Origin: Nannobrachium achirus
Taxonomy: Eukaryota > Chordata > Actinopteri > Myctophiformes > Myctophidae
DNA: 64,000 bases
Direction: 5' to 3'
Assembly (NCBI GenBank): GCA_963921795.1
Contig: OY997641.1
Coordinates: 28,033,035-28,097,034, forward strand
The position numbers and the translations under genes were made by a program. Each line of letters starts with the position of its first letter. Positions within the stretch are counted from its first letter, which is position 1. Below, in pieces: positions 12,015 to 25,440 of the stretch. The notes beneath the pieces are model-generated. The model ran no database searches. It had not been told where the DNA came from and saw nothing but the letters and a program-made list of their open reading frames with translations.

Positions 12015-14136
12015 GACGTGCTTCAGACTCATGGGTCTCTTGAACCACACCATTGTCATACAGCAGCAGCAATACATTGTGCATAGACCTGTTAATTGCT
12101 TTAGGGATAGCCAACAGTTAACCCTTACCGTTTAACCGTTAAGAAATTGGTTATCGGTAAACACTAATGGTTAATGATGACCATTAAAAAAAAGAAATCA
12201 TTATATTGAAGGAGCAAGTCAACCCAACAAAGTCTGTGTAACATCACCCATGCAACGACTCACACCGGCGATGCGGTCACCAGCTCTGAGAGTGTGTAAC
12301 ATCATCCGGCGACTCTCCACGGCACATTGACAGAGACGAAAGACACAGACGAGCTTGTTCGTCATGAAACAAACAGCGAAAAATGCTCCGATTGGATTTT
12401 CCAAAACAGACCCTGTCACCCTTCTTTAAATCTTTTACATTTTGTCTAAATCATTAAAACGCTAAACTTTGGTAGCGGTTAGGGTTGTTACCTTGTTATG
12501 ATGCTAATATTTGGCAAGATATATTATCTCCAATAGTTGCTCAGTTGATTAGAAAAACAATCCAAAATATTCGCTATATTGATTGACTTAAAGCTATAAG
12601 TTGCTCAGCTAGTGGTCAGTAGCGGTATAGCAAACCACGGTCCCGTCTGCGTTTTTTGCCGCGGACCAGGCCTCCAGTCCACCGCGTCCGCCTCGCCTCG
12701 CCGAGACGCATCTGTAGAGACGTCCCGCATCCCTCTCCGATCAGGCGTTCGGGAGTTACGGACTCCTTCACCCAGCCTTCACCAGAGTAAATGCTGTTGT
12801 TATGTTGAGGCAAGATACTTCCTGAGAAGACGGCAAGACGCGCTGTGATTGGCCGGCAGTGTATGATCCGCGCTGTGATTGGCTGGTTGTGTATGATCTG
12901 GGAGACACGTATACGGAAGGATGAAGATGACGTAATTTTGCCGGGAAAAACAGTCCTGGTCACGGCCACATTGGCTCAGTGCGGGCAGAGTTCCTGTTCT
13001 CTGAAGGGGAGGTCACAGATGTCGATATGGCAGGACATAGTGTTTTGAAGTTAGAAATCTAATAATTAACAATTATGGCAGGTTGATGTTATTGTCCCTC
13101 ACTTAATACTGTGTAGCACGACCCTTCACACAACACAAACCATAGCAGTGTGCCTGTCTATCTGTGTGCAGGCAGACTGAATATGTCAACACTTAAGACA
13201 CAACTAGGTATCTCGGGCTCTCTGTACTATTCACACACATGATTCTTTGTGACCGTTATCAAGTGTGTGCTTTATCTTTGCTTTGCATTCAACATATTAA
13301 TTTGATGCTCATTTTGCTCTTAGCTCATACCCACCCACCTAGTATGAGCAAAATGGCCACAATGTAAACATGGTCAAATGGTCTTAATTCACCATATTCA
13401 CATTGAAGCCATTTTGCTCTTCTTTTGCTCTCTGCTTTGCTTATGCCATGGGCCTCTGATCTGTAGAATTTGTGAAGAAGCCCAACGTGTCTCTAATGAC
13501 TGTTTTTCCTCAGATGTTCCTCTCTCCTAAGGAGCATCAAGCACCTCATTTGATCACAGCATCAAAGCTCTCTGAGCATCTCTGCGTAGATCCTCTCCAT
13601 GCACATTCTATTCTCTTTTATCTCCATTCCTAGAGATTGTGTGTGTGTGTCTGTGTGTGTGGGGCTAAATCCCACCGGCTGAGGCACACGCTCTAGTGCA
13701 GCTCATGGGGTCATCATAGCACTCTGCCGTGACAGTATGGGGTCACGTTACACGCTCCACACCCCCGCATCCCTTCCCTTGCCCACACATCACTGGGACA
13801 AGGTCGGAATCTGAATACCGTATATAGACTACATGTCATGTGTTTGTCTGCCGTCTGAGATCTGTATAGATGGGAGTTGATGGAGGGAGGAGATCTGAAG
13901 AGCCCAGAAAGCTAACCGTCTTTAGGGTGTCTTGTCAGGGCTTGCTCAGACAGTGAGACTATGGATGACCGGACAGACGGACAAGCATCAGGGTCTTCAG
14001 GGAGGAATCAGGAGGAAATGAGAGGAGGGTGGCGGTGGTTGTGTGTGTGTGTGCGTGTGTGTGTGCGTGTGTGCGTGGGTGGGGGGCGGTTGGAGGGGTG
14101 TCATCATTCACCCAATGCCCCAATGGGCTGGGGTCA
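12015..14136. other. Non-coding stretch with repeat fragments
   Basis: Near 12100 a TAGGGATAGCC-like end with repeated GTTAACC/GGTTAAC motifs suggests another transposon, but no partner end was found. A GC-rich patch covers about 12640-12760. At 12839-12898 a block of about 30 bp is repeated twice, each copy carrying CTGTGATTGGC, a CCAAT-box (NF-Y) motif in reverse. No exon was recognised. Confidence 0.4.
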
Positions 14137-14144
14137 GTGTGTAC

Positions 14145-14505
14145 TAAGGATGGGACGATAAGCGATATTATCGTTTATCGTGATAAAAAACACTCACGAT
14201 AATCGTATCGTGGAGATTTAATTTATTGTGATATCGTCCTCCGTCATGCACTGGGATTGATTCACCTTTTATTTGCAGAGCTGCATATCCAGTACCACTT
14301 ATAATATAGGTACTTATTACAGTCTTTTTTCACTCTGTATCAAATGTCTTTGCCAAAAAATAGCCGATCTACAAGCTCACAACGCGTTGCATTGCCATGC
14401 GTTGTTTTTCTGCAAATCTTCCGCCCCAGGATAATGGATTTAGATTATCGCGATAATATCATCACAATAATCGTGATATGAAATTTTGATATCGTCCCAT
14501 CCCTA
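14145..14505. mobile_element. hAT-type MITE, family A, copy 2
   Basis: Starts TAAGGATGGGACGATA and ends TATCGTCCCATCCCTA. A perfect 8-bp target duplication, GTGTGTAC, lies at 14137-14144 and 14506-14513. Only the left arm of the central palindrome survives cleanly, near 14350-14400; the right side is deleted or rearranged. Confidence 0.85.
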
Positions 14506-14513
14506 GTGTGTAC

Positions 14514-16876
14514 TGTCTGGGTAGAAGAGCATCTGCCTCGCCCGGCCCTGTTCCTATTAAATATAGATGGGATGTTGTTAACCAGCAGCGTGCCCACAAC
14601 CTCTGTGTGAGTTGAAATGTCTGTGTGTCCCTGTGATTAGAGTTAGATGTAGAAACTGATATTTAGAACCAATAACTCTTATATTTAGAACCAATAACTC
14701 TTAATCTTGTTCATGCAGGTTAATTGAATAATCAAGAAGCTTTTCTTCCCCCTTTTTTAACCACGTAACCCTGTATTATACTTTGTCCTACATGTGGCAT
14801 ACAAAAATAGTGAAAATTGCTGATCAATGTCGGCTGCTTTCTTGTGTGCGTCTTCTATAGTTTGGAACAAAGGATTTACAGGCTTTTCTTTCTGCACATG
14901 TGATTTATAGGGCAGCATTTAGCAAACATAGAGCACATTGGACAGCAGCGGCGCCTCGTTTGAATGACGGCAGTCAGATCGTGCATACAGGTGGCTTGCA
15001 AAACAAACTTTTAGGGCACTCTAGCTCGGGCACAGAACGGTGCAGCCAATGACAGTGTGGCATTAACATGCACATTCTCGTGAAATACAGCCAGACGTTA
15101 GAACGCCTCTGCCTAGATGACACGTTGAAAGAAAAGCGGGTCTAATCAAAACAAGGCAGCGTATCGCGCTTGTGACGTCATAGCGCATGTACAACGACAT
15201 CAATAGCGGAATCATTAAGGACTTTAACGATTCCAAGGAATTGATCCACCGGGAACCGGTTCTCAACAAGAACCGGTTCTCGATTCTCATCCCTACCTAG
15301 GAGCAGACTTTTCTAGTAGAGCATTTGTTAATCATGTATTAATCGTAATCAAGGCAAACGTTTGAAATAACAGTGATATTGATTTTAAGTCATATCACCC
15401 AGTCCTACCTGTGATTTTACAGGCAAGTATGCTGGTCATAAATTAAGAATAGGGATACATACACACTTATTTGGGTACAGCTGGATACATACAATATACG
15501 GTACTTGGATTTGCATCAGCATTTGATCCCAGTGTCTCTTTTCTTGACAAATAACTAAAAAACACCTACACATAAGACAAAGGCAGACACAGCAAAGACA
15601 AAAACACAAAAATATATATATACGAGTAATTTTTAATTTTCGGTCAATTAGTCTTAAACAAATTGTATAGTAGTCTATTCTTTGTGTACCCGCCCCCATC
15701 CCTACTAGGACAAAGTGTGTGCACAGTGCACACACTACATGTGAGGCTCAGATCTGAACGAGCCGTGGCTTATAGCATGTGAGGTGGCCCAGTGAGTCAC
15801 TGCTCTCGTAGGCCAATAAGCTGAGCTCTTTGTCTCTGCATTGACTCTGCTTTCAGTTTACCGTCGGTCCTTTGCAGCAGCTGTAGTGCGCTGTCCATGT
15901 CATCATCATCATTACCCTCACCACCACCATGGATTCTCTACTCCTTAATCATGCCCTGCACATCACCATTCAGCTCTGTCTGAATATGAATGCATCAGTC
16001 TGAATGCAGAGCAGAGGAGGGATCCTTGAGAAAAGACTGATAGAATGCCAGTGGAGGTGACAAACCAAACCAACAAGGTTAAGTCTGGTCTTCTCGCTTG
16101 CTAGTCAAACAGAGTATTGGGCCGGGCGAAACATGGGATGCAATATGATCACTTCCTTCATCGTCATCGGACCCATTTGCAGATCTATCGGACCCATCCT
16201 GTAAAACGATCTGATCTTCGATTCCTTATATGAGATCTATAACCAAGTGTCCTCACTCAGTCAGGACCTCTACCACCATCAATCAGCCTGTTTGAATATC
16301 TGTGGGCCTCTGTCCTGGGCTGAGAGAGCCTGGCGTGGTCCGCTTGGCAATGAGTGCATTCCCAGATGGAGACGCAGCAGCCCAGATCAGCACGATAGCT
16401 GGCTAGCTACCTGTCTGACACTTGTTCCAGTCATCTGAGCCAGTGGGCTGATCAATAGGTGATCTAATAGTACATTAAAAGCCCCGGGCGGGGAGACGAA
16501 GGACTGCTGACATTGAGGAAGAATAGAGAGCATGGGAACCAGAGGGAGAGCGGGGGAGAGATGGATTTCCTACCCTGGAGAAGGGGTGGAGGCTTAAGAG
16601 CAAGGCGTGGTATTGGCATGCCCACTTGTTTTTGATTCAGACGTCCTGGTGCATTGCAGGAGAAACAACAGAATCTCTCCTTTGGGGTGAAAAAATTGAC
16701 TAAAGCCCAATTTATGCTTTATCAATTGATCATCTGAAATAATAGATTTTCAAGCCAACTTCTGAGCTTGTTATCTTGAAAATCTGATATTTTCGAAGAG
16801 AGCAACAGTGCAAACGAGTATGAATTAGACTTAAGAGGGCCTGAAAGGGCAACCCCAAAAAAGGGTTGGACAGACA
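14514..16876. other. Non-coding stretch with hAT-like ends
   Basis: Around 15230-15296 an AACCGGTTCTC inverted pair and a CTCATCCCTA end look like one terminus of another hAT-type element. Its opposite end was not identified. No exon or RNA gene was recognised. Confidence 0.4.
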
Positions 16877-16878
16877 GA

Positions 16879-16987
<109 letters not shown>

Positions 16988-17180
16988 GGTTGGCTTGCTA
17001 ACAGGTCATTTTAAATGAAAACAAAGCTTAGTGTCTGCAGCTATGAATGTCCTCTACTGCACTGTCATCACAATCCACCCATGGCCAACAAAAGCCCAGC
17101 CAAAACACAGCCTGTGTGGAGCTGTGTTTATTTACAGTAGCATGTGTCTGTCTACTGCACCGTGTGGTCTTGACCTGTAT

Positions 17181-18201
<1,021 letters not shown>

Positions 18202-18203
18202 TA

Positions 18204-18845
18204 CCGTATTGGCCCGAATATACCACGATATTTTATTCTAATAAACATATCCTCAAAATAGAGAGTCGTTTTATATTCGGCGCTTAGACATTTTCCATTG
18301 TAATTAAACATCCGCGGCAGCAGATGGCACCGGTACGGCATTACTGAAGTAACCGCAGTAGGCGAGTGAATCAAAACAGGGAACACACGTGCACGCATGT
18401 ACTCGGTCAGCTGTGATTTAAAATGGAGGAACAACAACAATGCGACCGTCTTGAACAAAGTGGCTCTAAAGCTGGACAAGTAAGCAAACAACAGAGGCGA
18501 AGTTATGATGCCAACTTTAAATTAATGATTATCAACGCGGCAGAGTCAACAAACAACTGCCAAGCGGCCAAGAAATATGGTGTCACAAAAATAACGTCTC
18601 CAGTCGGCACTCCATCCTATGGGTGGTGCTATAGCAGCAACCCAGAAACACAATGTTGTTATTGAATAGCATTTGACTTTGGTGGTTAACACAATACAAT
18701 ACAGAAGAATGTTATCTCTGTAGGAGTTTTTCTATGATAATTTTATAATATTTATTTTTCTTTATACATTTTTTTCCCCAAAATGATATTTGAAAAATAG
18801 GGGTCGTATTATAATCAGAGTCGTGGTATATTCGGAATTATACGG
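18204..18845 (+). mobile_element. pogo/Tigger-like transposon remnant
   Basis: Terminal inverted repeats of 24 bp (20 matching): the left begins CCGTATTGGCCCGAATATAC and the right is its near complement, ending at 18845. TA dinucleotides lie outside both ends (18202-18203 and 18846-18847), as in Tc1/mariner-IS630-type insertions. At 642 bp it is much shorter than an autonomous element and keeps only a transposase N-terminus. Confidence 0.8.
18423..18665 (+). pseudogene. Truncated pogo/Tigger transposase N-terminus
   Basis: An 80-codon reading frame inside the element begins with ATG at 18423. Residues about 25-53 contain RRSYDANFKLMIINAAE and then NNCQAAKKYGV. This resembles the helix-turn-helix DNA-binding segment at the N-terminus of pogo/Tigger-type transposases, which binds the element's own ends. 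After about residue 55 the similarity stops and the frame ends soon after. The CENP-B-type second domain and the DDE catalytic domain are absent, so no active enzyme can be made. It lies in the same orientation as the usp22 gene. Family assignment rests on this segment plus the terminal repeats and flanking TA. Confidence 0.65.
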
Positions 18846-18847
18846 TA

Positions 18848-19549
<702 letters not shown>

Positions 19550-19871
19550 TTCCTTATGGTGTGCACTGACTCAGTTTTCACCCAGTACAATAGGGATTGA
19601 AAATGGATACATTTGGCAATGCTAGCTATGGTTTTCCCACTTCATGTCTCTTTCACACTGCTCCACACCTCCTCTCCTCCCCTGCTCTCACTCTTCCTGC
19701 CCACTGGGTGACTCATCGTGACAGGCCTGCACCCCCAATAGGCTTTGATTAGAGTAGACCACTCTTAACACAGAGGAGTTTACTGTGTGGAGGGAGAGCT
19801 CTCCCACAATCCCCGTCTCTCACATGTTGACTGGATGTTCAACAGTGCCCACTGCCTCAGTACCGACACAC

Positions 19872-20342
19872 CAGTGTTGATTTTGTCGACTAAAACTATG
19901 ACGAAAAATGTTTGTCGACTGCGTTTTTTTCACTGACGAAAACGAAATAAAAAATAAGCTGTGATGACTAAAACTAAGACTAAATATATTGACTATTTCG
20001 TCAACAAAATAAAAACTAGACTAAAACGTTAGGGAGGGACTAGTGGAGAAGAGGGTAATTTTATGTTTGATTGCTCTCAGGTGTTGCGTGCTGTGAGCTT
20101 GTAGATCTGCTATTTTCAGCACACAACCAAGTGTAAAATCAGTTATTACGATGCCATCAAGGCCTGCCAAAATACATTTTAGTTGACTAAATCAACTGTA
20201 GATTTAGTTACCTAAAATCTTATGATATTTAGTCGACTAAAACTTGTGACTGGTGACTAAATTATGACTAAAAATAAATGACATTTTATTCAAAAGACTA
20301 TGACTAAAACTAAATCAAAATTTGCTGTCAAAAACAACATTG
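19872..20342. mobile_element. hAT-like MITE with GTCGACTAAAAC ends
   Basis: Starts CAGTGTTGATTTTGTCGAC and ends AAAAACAACATTG. The flanks CGACACAC (19864-19871) and CAACACAC (20343-20350) match at 7 of 8. GACTAAAA motifs recur throughout. A right arm of the shared palindrome (GTGAGCTTGTAGATCTGC) lies at about 20093-20115 without a full partner. Confidence 0.7.
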
Positions 20343-20514
20343 CAACACACCAATTGAGCCAAGGAAAGCTTAACGTTCAGCTTCCCCCTTTTATTTATTT
20401 TTTAGCTTGAATATACCTCCTGAACATAATTTAAAAATTCAGTCAAACATAAAAAGGGTCTGATCTGGAGGCATGGTAACTAACCATGCCTAACTGTCCA
20501 CCACTTCCCTTTTA

Positions 20515-21180
20515 TAGTCAGGGAATTTTAATAAAACCCTGGGAATAAATTCCTTACCAAACAATTTCTTCACCAATGTGTTCGTAAAGGTGTCTAGTAA
20601 CATATCTAACAAAGATTGAAATTCAACATCACTAGCAAAATATTTAACAGCTAGGGTAATTCTGGGTCTTATTCACTTACTATACACTGTACTATAAGGG
20701 AAAAAATCACTCCCAAAAATATGCTTTAAGTAGCTTTGAGGGGTCTAACTAGGTGTTTTTAATTATTCTGAATCCATTGCAAGCATTTGTTTTGCACGAA
20801 AAACATTCCTTGGGCCAAAATCAGACGCAAAAAAAACAATGGTTTAGTGATGAGTCATCACTTTTGGCCCAAGGAATGTTTTTCGTGCAAAACAAATGCT
20901 TGCAATGAATTCAGAATATTTAAAAACACCTAGTTAGACCCCTCACATCCCACTTAAAGCATATTTTTGTGAGTGATTCTTTTCCCCTTATAGTACAGTG
21001 TATAGTAAGTGAATGAGACCCAGAATTACCCTAGCTATCAAACATTTTGCCAGGGATGTTGAATTTCAATCTTTGTTAGATATGTTACTAGACACCTTTA
21101 GGAACACATTGGTGAAGACATTGTTTGGTAAGGAATTTATTCCCAGATTTGACAGGTATTCTGCTAATTTTCCCTGACTA
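20515..21180. repeat. Large fold-back element, arms over 300 bp
   Basis: The left arm (20515-20820) and right arm (20862-21180) are imperfect reverse complements: TAGTCAGGGA and TCCCTGACTA at the outer ends, TTGGGCCAAAA and TTTTGGCCCAA at the inner ends. The spacer is 41 bases and contains TGATGAGTCATCA, a palindromic AP-1-type site. No coding is evident. A transcript could fold into a long hairpin. Confidence 0.85.
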
Positions 21181-21201
21181 TTAACCTGCCTTGCACTTAG
21201 C

Positions 21202-21292
21202 CTCGTAAACCTGCCTCTTCCTGCAATTCTGATTCAATTGCTCTTCCTGGTGAGCAAATAGAATGTGGCTCCAGGAGGAGGCGGTTTACGAG
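21202..21292. repeat. Short inverted-repeat element
   Basis: Arms CTCGTAAACCTGCCTC and GAGGCGGTTTACGAG face each other across about 50 bases. It resembles a small non-autonomous element. No clear target duplication was seen. Confidence 0.5.
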
Positions 21293-22737
21293 TCTACCCA
21301 GCACTCTATGCACACAAATGGAAAACGGTGACATGAGCCTATTTTCTTTTCATTCTGAATGAAATCAATCCGATTGACAACTCCCATGAAGTATTTCATT
21401 ATGAACAGTGTGAGCACTGATTAAAATTATGGGATATAAGATGTCCTGTTCACACACTCGTAGTTAGCAGAAAGAAGGGTTCTAGGCAAGCACTCGGGTG
21501 GCACAGAGATAAAGTTCCTGCCCACCACCACAGAGATTTGGGCACCAAATTCTCCTGTGTGCCTGGCTTGGTCAGGCATCCAGATAAACACTGTTGGCCG
21601 CGTTTGCGGGCCGGAAGCCAGTCGTAGCGGGAGTTCTAGCGCTGCACTGGCGACTCCTAGGTTGTTCCAGGGCACCTGTTAAGTGTAGAGCTGAACTGGG
21701 AAGAATAGCATGCATTAACCCATTAAGACGGGGGACGCATCTGTGACATGTAACCACTTCTTTAACCTTTATTTATTGTGCCAGCAGAGCGTGCAAGTAC
21801 TGTGTTCGCTGCTGTCTGTTTCCGGACGTCTGCTTCCGGCCGACTTTACAAAGGCAGGGCCTTTAGCAAATGAGGGAGAAGCGTTCTTGGTGACATCACC
21901 ACCAACAAGTGCGCCCTGTTATAAATAACAAGGCACAAGTTGGCACCTCGACTGAGTGCCAACTTGCGCTATGAGCTTGTGCCAGCGCTATGAGCTTGTA
22001 AATATGCTATTTTTGAAAAATATATAATTTGTGCAAATCTTTGAATATATACAGTATATTCTTGTAAAGTGAACAAGCAAACACATCTTTGCTTCTTGGG
22101 GGGTCCCTAGAACAAAATATTTTGAGACGGGAGTCCACGGTCAAATACATGCTAAAAGCCCAAAAACAGATCTTAAAAAAACACATGTTTTCCAGAAAAC
22201 TATTAGGATTTAGAAGACATTTTTAGGTATTGGAGCTGCAATGCTCATAGTGAAGCATTATATATAATAGCACTGGTATATATATATAAAGCACTGGTTC
22301 CCAAACAGTGCATCGGGACCCATTTCTGGGTCGCAGACACATTTTTATGGGTCCCTGAATTGTTTCCTACATTTTGTTTTTAATATTTCAAAACATTTTC
22401 AAATTTGTATTAAAAAAAGATTTCATGTAATTTCACATACAAATCAAAGAAATTCCATAAATTAGAAAACAAATGTTTAAGAAGTAGTGAAAATAGCCGA
22501 TCTACAACGCTTGTATTCCTGCGGTCCTTATGTACTACTATGCATGGTACTTTATAGGTTTTCTGGTTTGTCAGCTCCAGTTTATGAGCTTAAACTGGTT
22601 TGATTTTATGTGAACTGAAAAACGTCATTATGAGACATGCTGGCAAGATAAAAAATCGTTCCAGCAACCTCGATAACGTAACGTTTGCTCACAACACTAA
22701 ATGTATCACTTATCTTGTCTTATTGCATTAGTAATAA
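21293..22737. other. Non-coding stretch with diverged repeats
   Basis: At about 21800-22010 it has text also present at about 30820-31070 (TTCTTGGTGAC, CACCACCAACAAGTGCG, ACAAGGCACAAGTTGGCACC). Family C-like fragments and single palindrome arms lie at about 21965-22012 and 22494-22510. No gene was recognised. Confidence 0.4.
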
Positions 22738-22743
22738 CTAGAA

Positions 22744-22770
22744 GCTGGGCCGCCCTTCGGGCGGCCCAGC
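22744..22770 (-). terminator. Helitron 3' terminal hairpin
   Basis: A perfect 12-bp stem with a 3-base loop, very GC-rich, lying just before the CTAG end. In Helitrons this type of hairpin signals the end of rolling-circle transfer; that role is inferred from family knowledge. Confidence 0.7.
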
Positions 22771-22896
22771 GTCTAGTTGGCGACCTGGCCAACTCGGAAC
22801 AATGTAAATAGGGAATGAATGCCCCGCCCTTTAATGCAAACCCCATTATACCTGTTTTCATAGGACCCGTTTTGACCATTTGTCTGCCTGTGTCCA

Positions 22897-23190
22897 TTTT
22901 TGCCCATATATGGAGATATCTGTATCTGTCTGTCGGTGTCCATTTTATGTCCATATATGGAGATCACTGCAGTTATAGTTCTGGGCCCATATATGCCCAT
23001 ATATGGAGATATCTGTCTATCTGCATCCATTTTATGCCCATATATGGAGATCTCTGTATCTGTCTGTCTGTGTCCCTTTTATGCCCGTATATGGAGATCT
23101 TTGTGATTCTGCATCCATTGTATGCCCATATATGCCATATATGGAGATATCTGTTTATCTGCGTCCATTTTATGCCCATATATGAGATTT
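22897..23190. repeat. Minisatellite of CArG boxes
   Basis: Tandem units of about 41-49 bp. Perfect CCATATATGG occurs at 22904, 22951, 22997, 23038 and 23135, with one-mismatch copies between. Each is followed by AGAT(A/C)(T/A)CT-like text and TGTCTGTGTCCATTTTATG-type spacers. CCATATATGG fits the SRF consensus CC(A/T)6GG. Long open frames here come from the repeat and are not genes. Confidence 0.85.
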
Positions 23191-24081
23191 CTGTCGCTTT
23201 TTCAAACAATCGTGGGTCGGGTCGGGTTGAGGCCGAGCACTGCACTACCTGCTGCGGTGGGGAACGCACGTGCCGAATTTGAAATAGGGAATGAATGCCC
23301 CACCCTTTAATGCAAACCCCATGAATGCCCCACCCTTTAATGCAAACCCCAATATACCTGTTGTCATAGGACCCGTTTTGACCATCTGTTTGTCTTTGTC
23401 CACTTATGCCCATATATGAAGATCTCTGCACACACAGTACCGGTTGCGGAAAACTCTGATGTCAGACTTTATGCCCATATCTGGAGAACGCGCGTGCCGG
23501 TGGGAAGAAGGGTTCTCGAGATACGCGGATTACATACATACATACACATTCACAGAGATTTTGTGTTGACTCATGTGGCGTACGTGATGTCAGAGCCTTT
23601 TATGAAGTGATGTCACAATGACTCAGCGCTTGCGCCGATTTCCTCCGGAACAGCCTGATGTCAACAATCAGCTCCGCATAAGGAGATTCCGAACGTTTCG
23701 CGCCGGTTTCGGAAAACCGCGAGTCGGGTCGGGTCGAGGCCTGGCACTGCACTCCGCGCGGCGGCGGGGAACGCGCGTGCCGAATCTGAAGCCGGTGGGA
23801 CGAACGGTTCTCGAGATACGCGGATTACAAACAAACAGACAGAGATTTGTCGCATTTATAGATAGATAAACTATGTGTATCTCGTATTGCGTTAGTAACG
23901 AGAAACTCAATTTATTTTGTATTGCATTAGTTACTAGAAATACTGTTCCTACGAAACAGTGTGGGTTCGCGGCTCCCTCATTGGTTAAAAGAGAATAACC
24001 TTAGTATATCAGGGGTTTTCAAAGTGGGTGATGGTGACGGGGCACCCTGGGGTGCCACGACGGCAGTCCAGGGGTGCTGCA

Positions 24082-25137
24082 TAGGGTTGGAGGCGGTAAC
24101 CGCCGTACCGCGGTATACCGAGGTCTACCGCGGTGTCATTGTGCTTACCGCGGTAAAAAGACAAAAAAAAAGTCTATTTTTTATTGGAAAACAAGCGAGT
24201 TTTAAAACGGGGGAGAAGCGAGGACCGCATGCGCTCCATGCCGCTCTGCTCTGGGCCGTGTACCACACGTTGGAAGCCACATACGTCACTCAGACACAGA
24301 CCTGCACACGCGTGATTCCTAAACCCACCAGGCTTGAGTTAAGACCCGCCTCGTGGAAACGCGAGGACTTCCAGGAGTGAGGCGGGTCTTAACTCAATCC
24401 TGGTGGGTTTAGGAATCACGCCCTGCACACAGTGCACAGAGCAGGGTACGGAGCAGCATACACTTTATCTGTAATCCACTCGACACAAGGATGTTAATAC
24501 ATACCTTGTGTTGTGGCATATCTTTTTTTATTCATACGGATTACTGGCGGAGCGCGGGCCGCGTGGAGTAAAACCGAAAATGAAACTATTTTACTTTCTC
24601 CACCGCGTCGCACGTTGTGTCCCGTACGGCGCGTCGGCGATTTTATAACCTTTTCTGTCAAGTCTTGTAACTAAAACCTGTATATAGCAGCACTCAATCA
24701 CTGCGATTTGAGAGTTGAGACGTGACGTGAGTTTACAGAATCACTGTACACGATCTGACTACCCTTCCTCTTCTGGTTTGTTCACACAGCTGTTCGTGTC
24801 TGAAAAGCCCAAGTAGCTAGCCTACGTTACTATGGTAACCCGACAGTGCAGAACTAAAAGCTCAGAACGCGTCGCGGATGCGATGTGTTGTGAGCTTGTA
24901 GATCTGCTCCTTTGAAAGCCAGACCCGCTGTGCTGTACAGAGAAGTATAACTCGGGCAGTCAGGCTGTGTCTCCTCTCCACTGTGGAGAGGCGACTTTTG
25001 GGAAGATGATTGCAATATTTTGGCTTATCGCCAAAGCTTAATTAATAGATATGGGGGTGCGGTAATTACCGCAGTACCGGCGGTAAATGGGAAGACGGTA
25101 ATCGCGGTAACAAAATGTCCATACCGCCCCAGGCCTA
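24082..25137. mobile_element. hAT-like element with CCGCGGT ends, 1,056 bp
   Basis: The ends TAGGGTTGGAGGCGGTA and TACCGCCCCAGGCCTA are imperfect inverted repeats. The flanks GTGCTGCA (24074-24081) and GTGCCGCA (25138-25145) match at 7 of 8. It is itself inserted in another CAGGGGTTTTCAAAGTG-type repeat. The interior holds a palindrome at 24311-24420 and a core-palindrome fragment near 24865-24905. No transposase was recognised. Confidence 0.75.
24311..24420. repeat. 42-bp-arm palindrome
   Basis: Arms 24311-24352 and 24379-24420 are reverse complements with one mismatch, around a 26-base loop. The outer end reads CGTGATTCCTAAACCCACC. Confidence 0.9.
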
Positions 25138-25292
25138 GTGCCGCAAGATAATTTGTTAATATTTGGAATTTATTTGGACACTTGAAAAAATATTGAGTAT
25201 AATTTTAAACTTGAAGTACAAAGTTATTTTCAGTCAGTTCTAACCAAAATGGCTATTATCTCAACGTTTTCCTCACAACATTATCACTAAAA

Positions 25293-25440
25293 TATCGTCA
25301 CTGTCGGCCGGGCAGAAACCTCGTATCTCCAAGTTTCAAATGTGTACTTCTTTTGGTAAAGCAAAGCCCTGCTTCATCATACAAGACTGTCGCACAAAAC
25401 TATAGAAAACAGCCGATCTACAAGCACACAACGCCTCGCG
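25293..25440. mobile_element. Family H element, left part
   Basis: Starts TATCGTCACTGTCGG, then CGGGCAGAAACCTCGTATC, matching the element at 36217. It contains GATCTACAAGCACACAACGCC, the start of the shared palindrome, before the similarity is lost. Confidence 0.55.

Larger units (their letters stand above)
22738..23866 (-). mobile_element. Non-autonomous Helitron with both ends
   Basis: On the minus strand it starts TCTATCTATAAATGCGAC after A and ends with a perfect 12-bp-stem hairpin (22744-22770, GCTGGGCCGCCC arm) followed by TTCTAG and T. Insertion therefore falls between A and T with no target duplication. TC start, hairpin, CTRR end and AT target are all Helitron hallmarks. The interior is non-coding, with a CArG minisatellite, a repeated block (22810-22900, again 23287-23390) and a TCTCGAGATACGCGGATTAC motif seen twice. 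Confidence 0.8.

Noticed and set aside
22897..23190. Possible CRISPR-like array
   Set aside because: Repeats are short, imperfect and variably spaced without unique spacers; the host is a vertebrate and the array is inside a Helitron.
22815..23282. 155-codon open frame with repeating IYGD segments
   Set aside because: It is a translation of the CArG minisatellite within a Helitron; the periodic peptide follows from the repeat and no start context or homology is seen.
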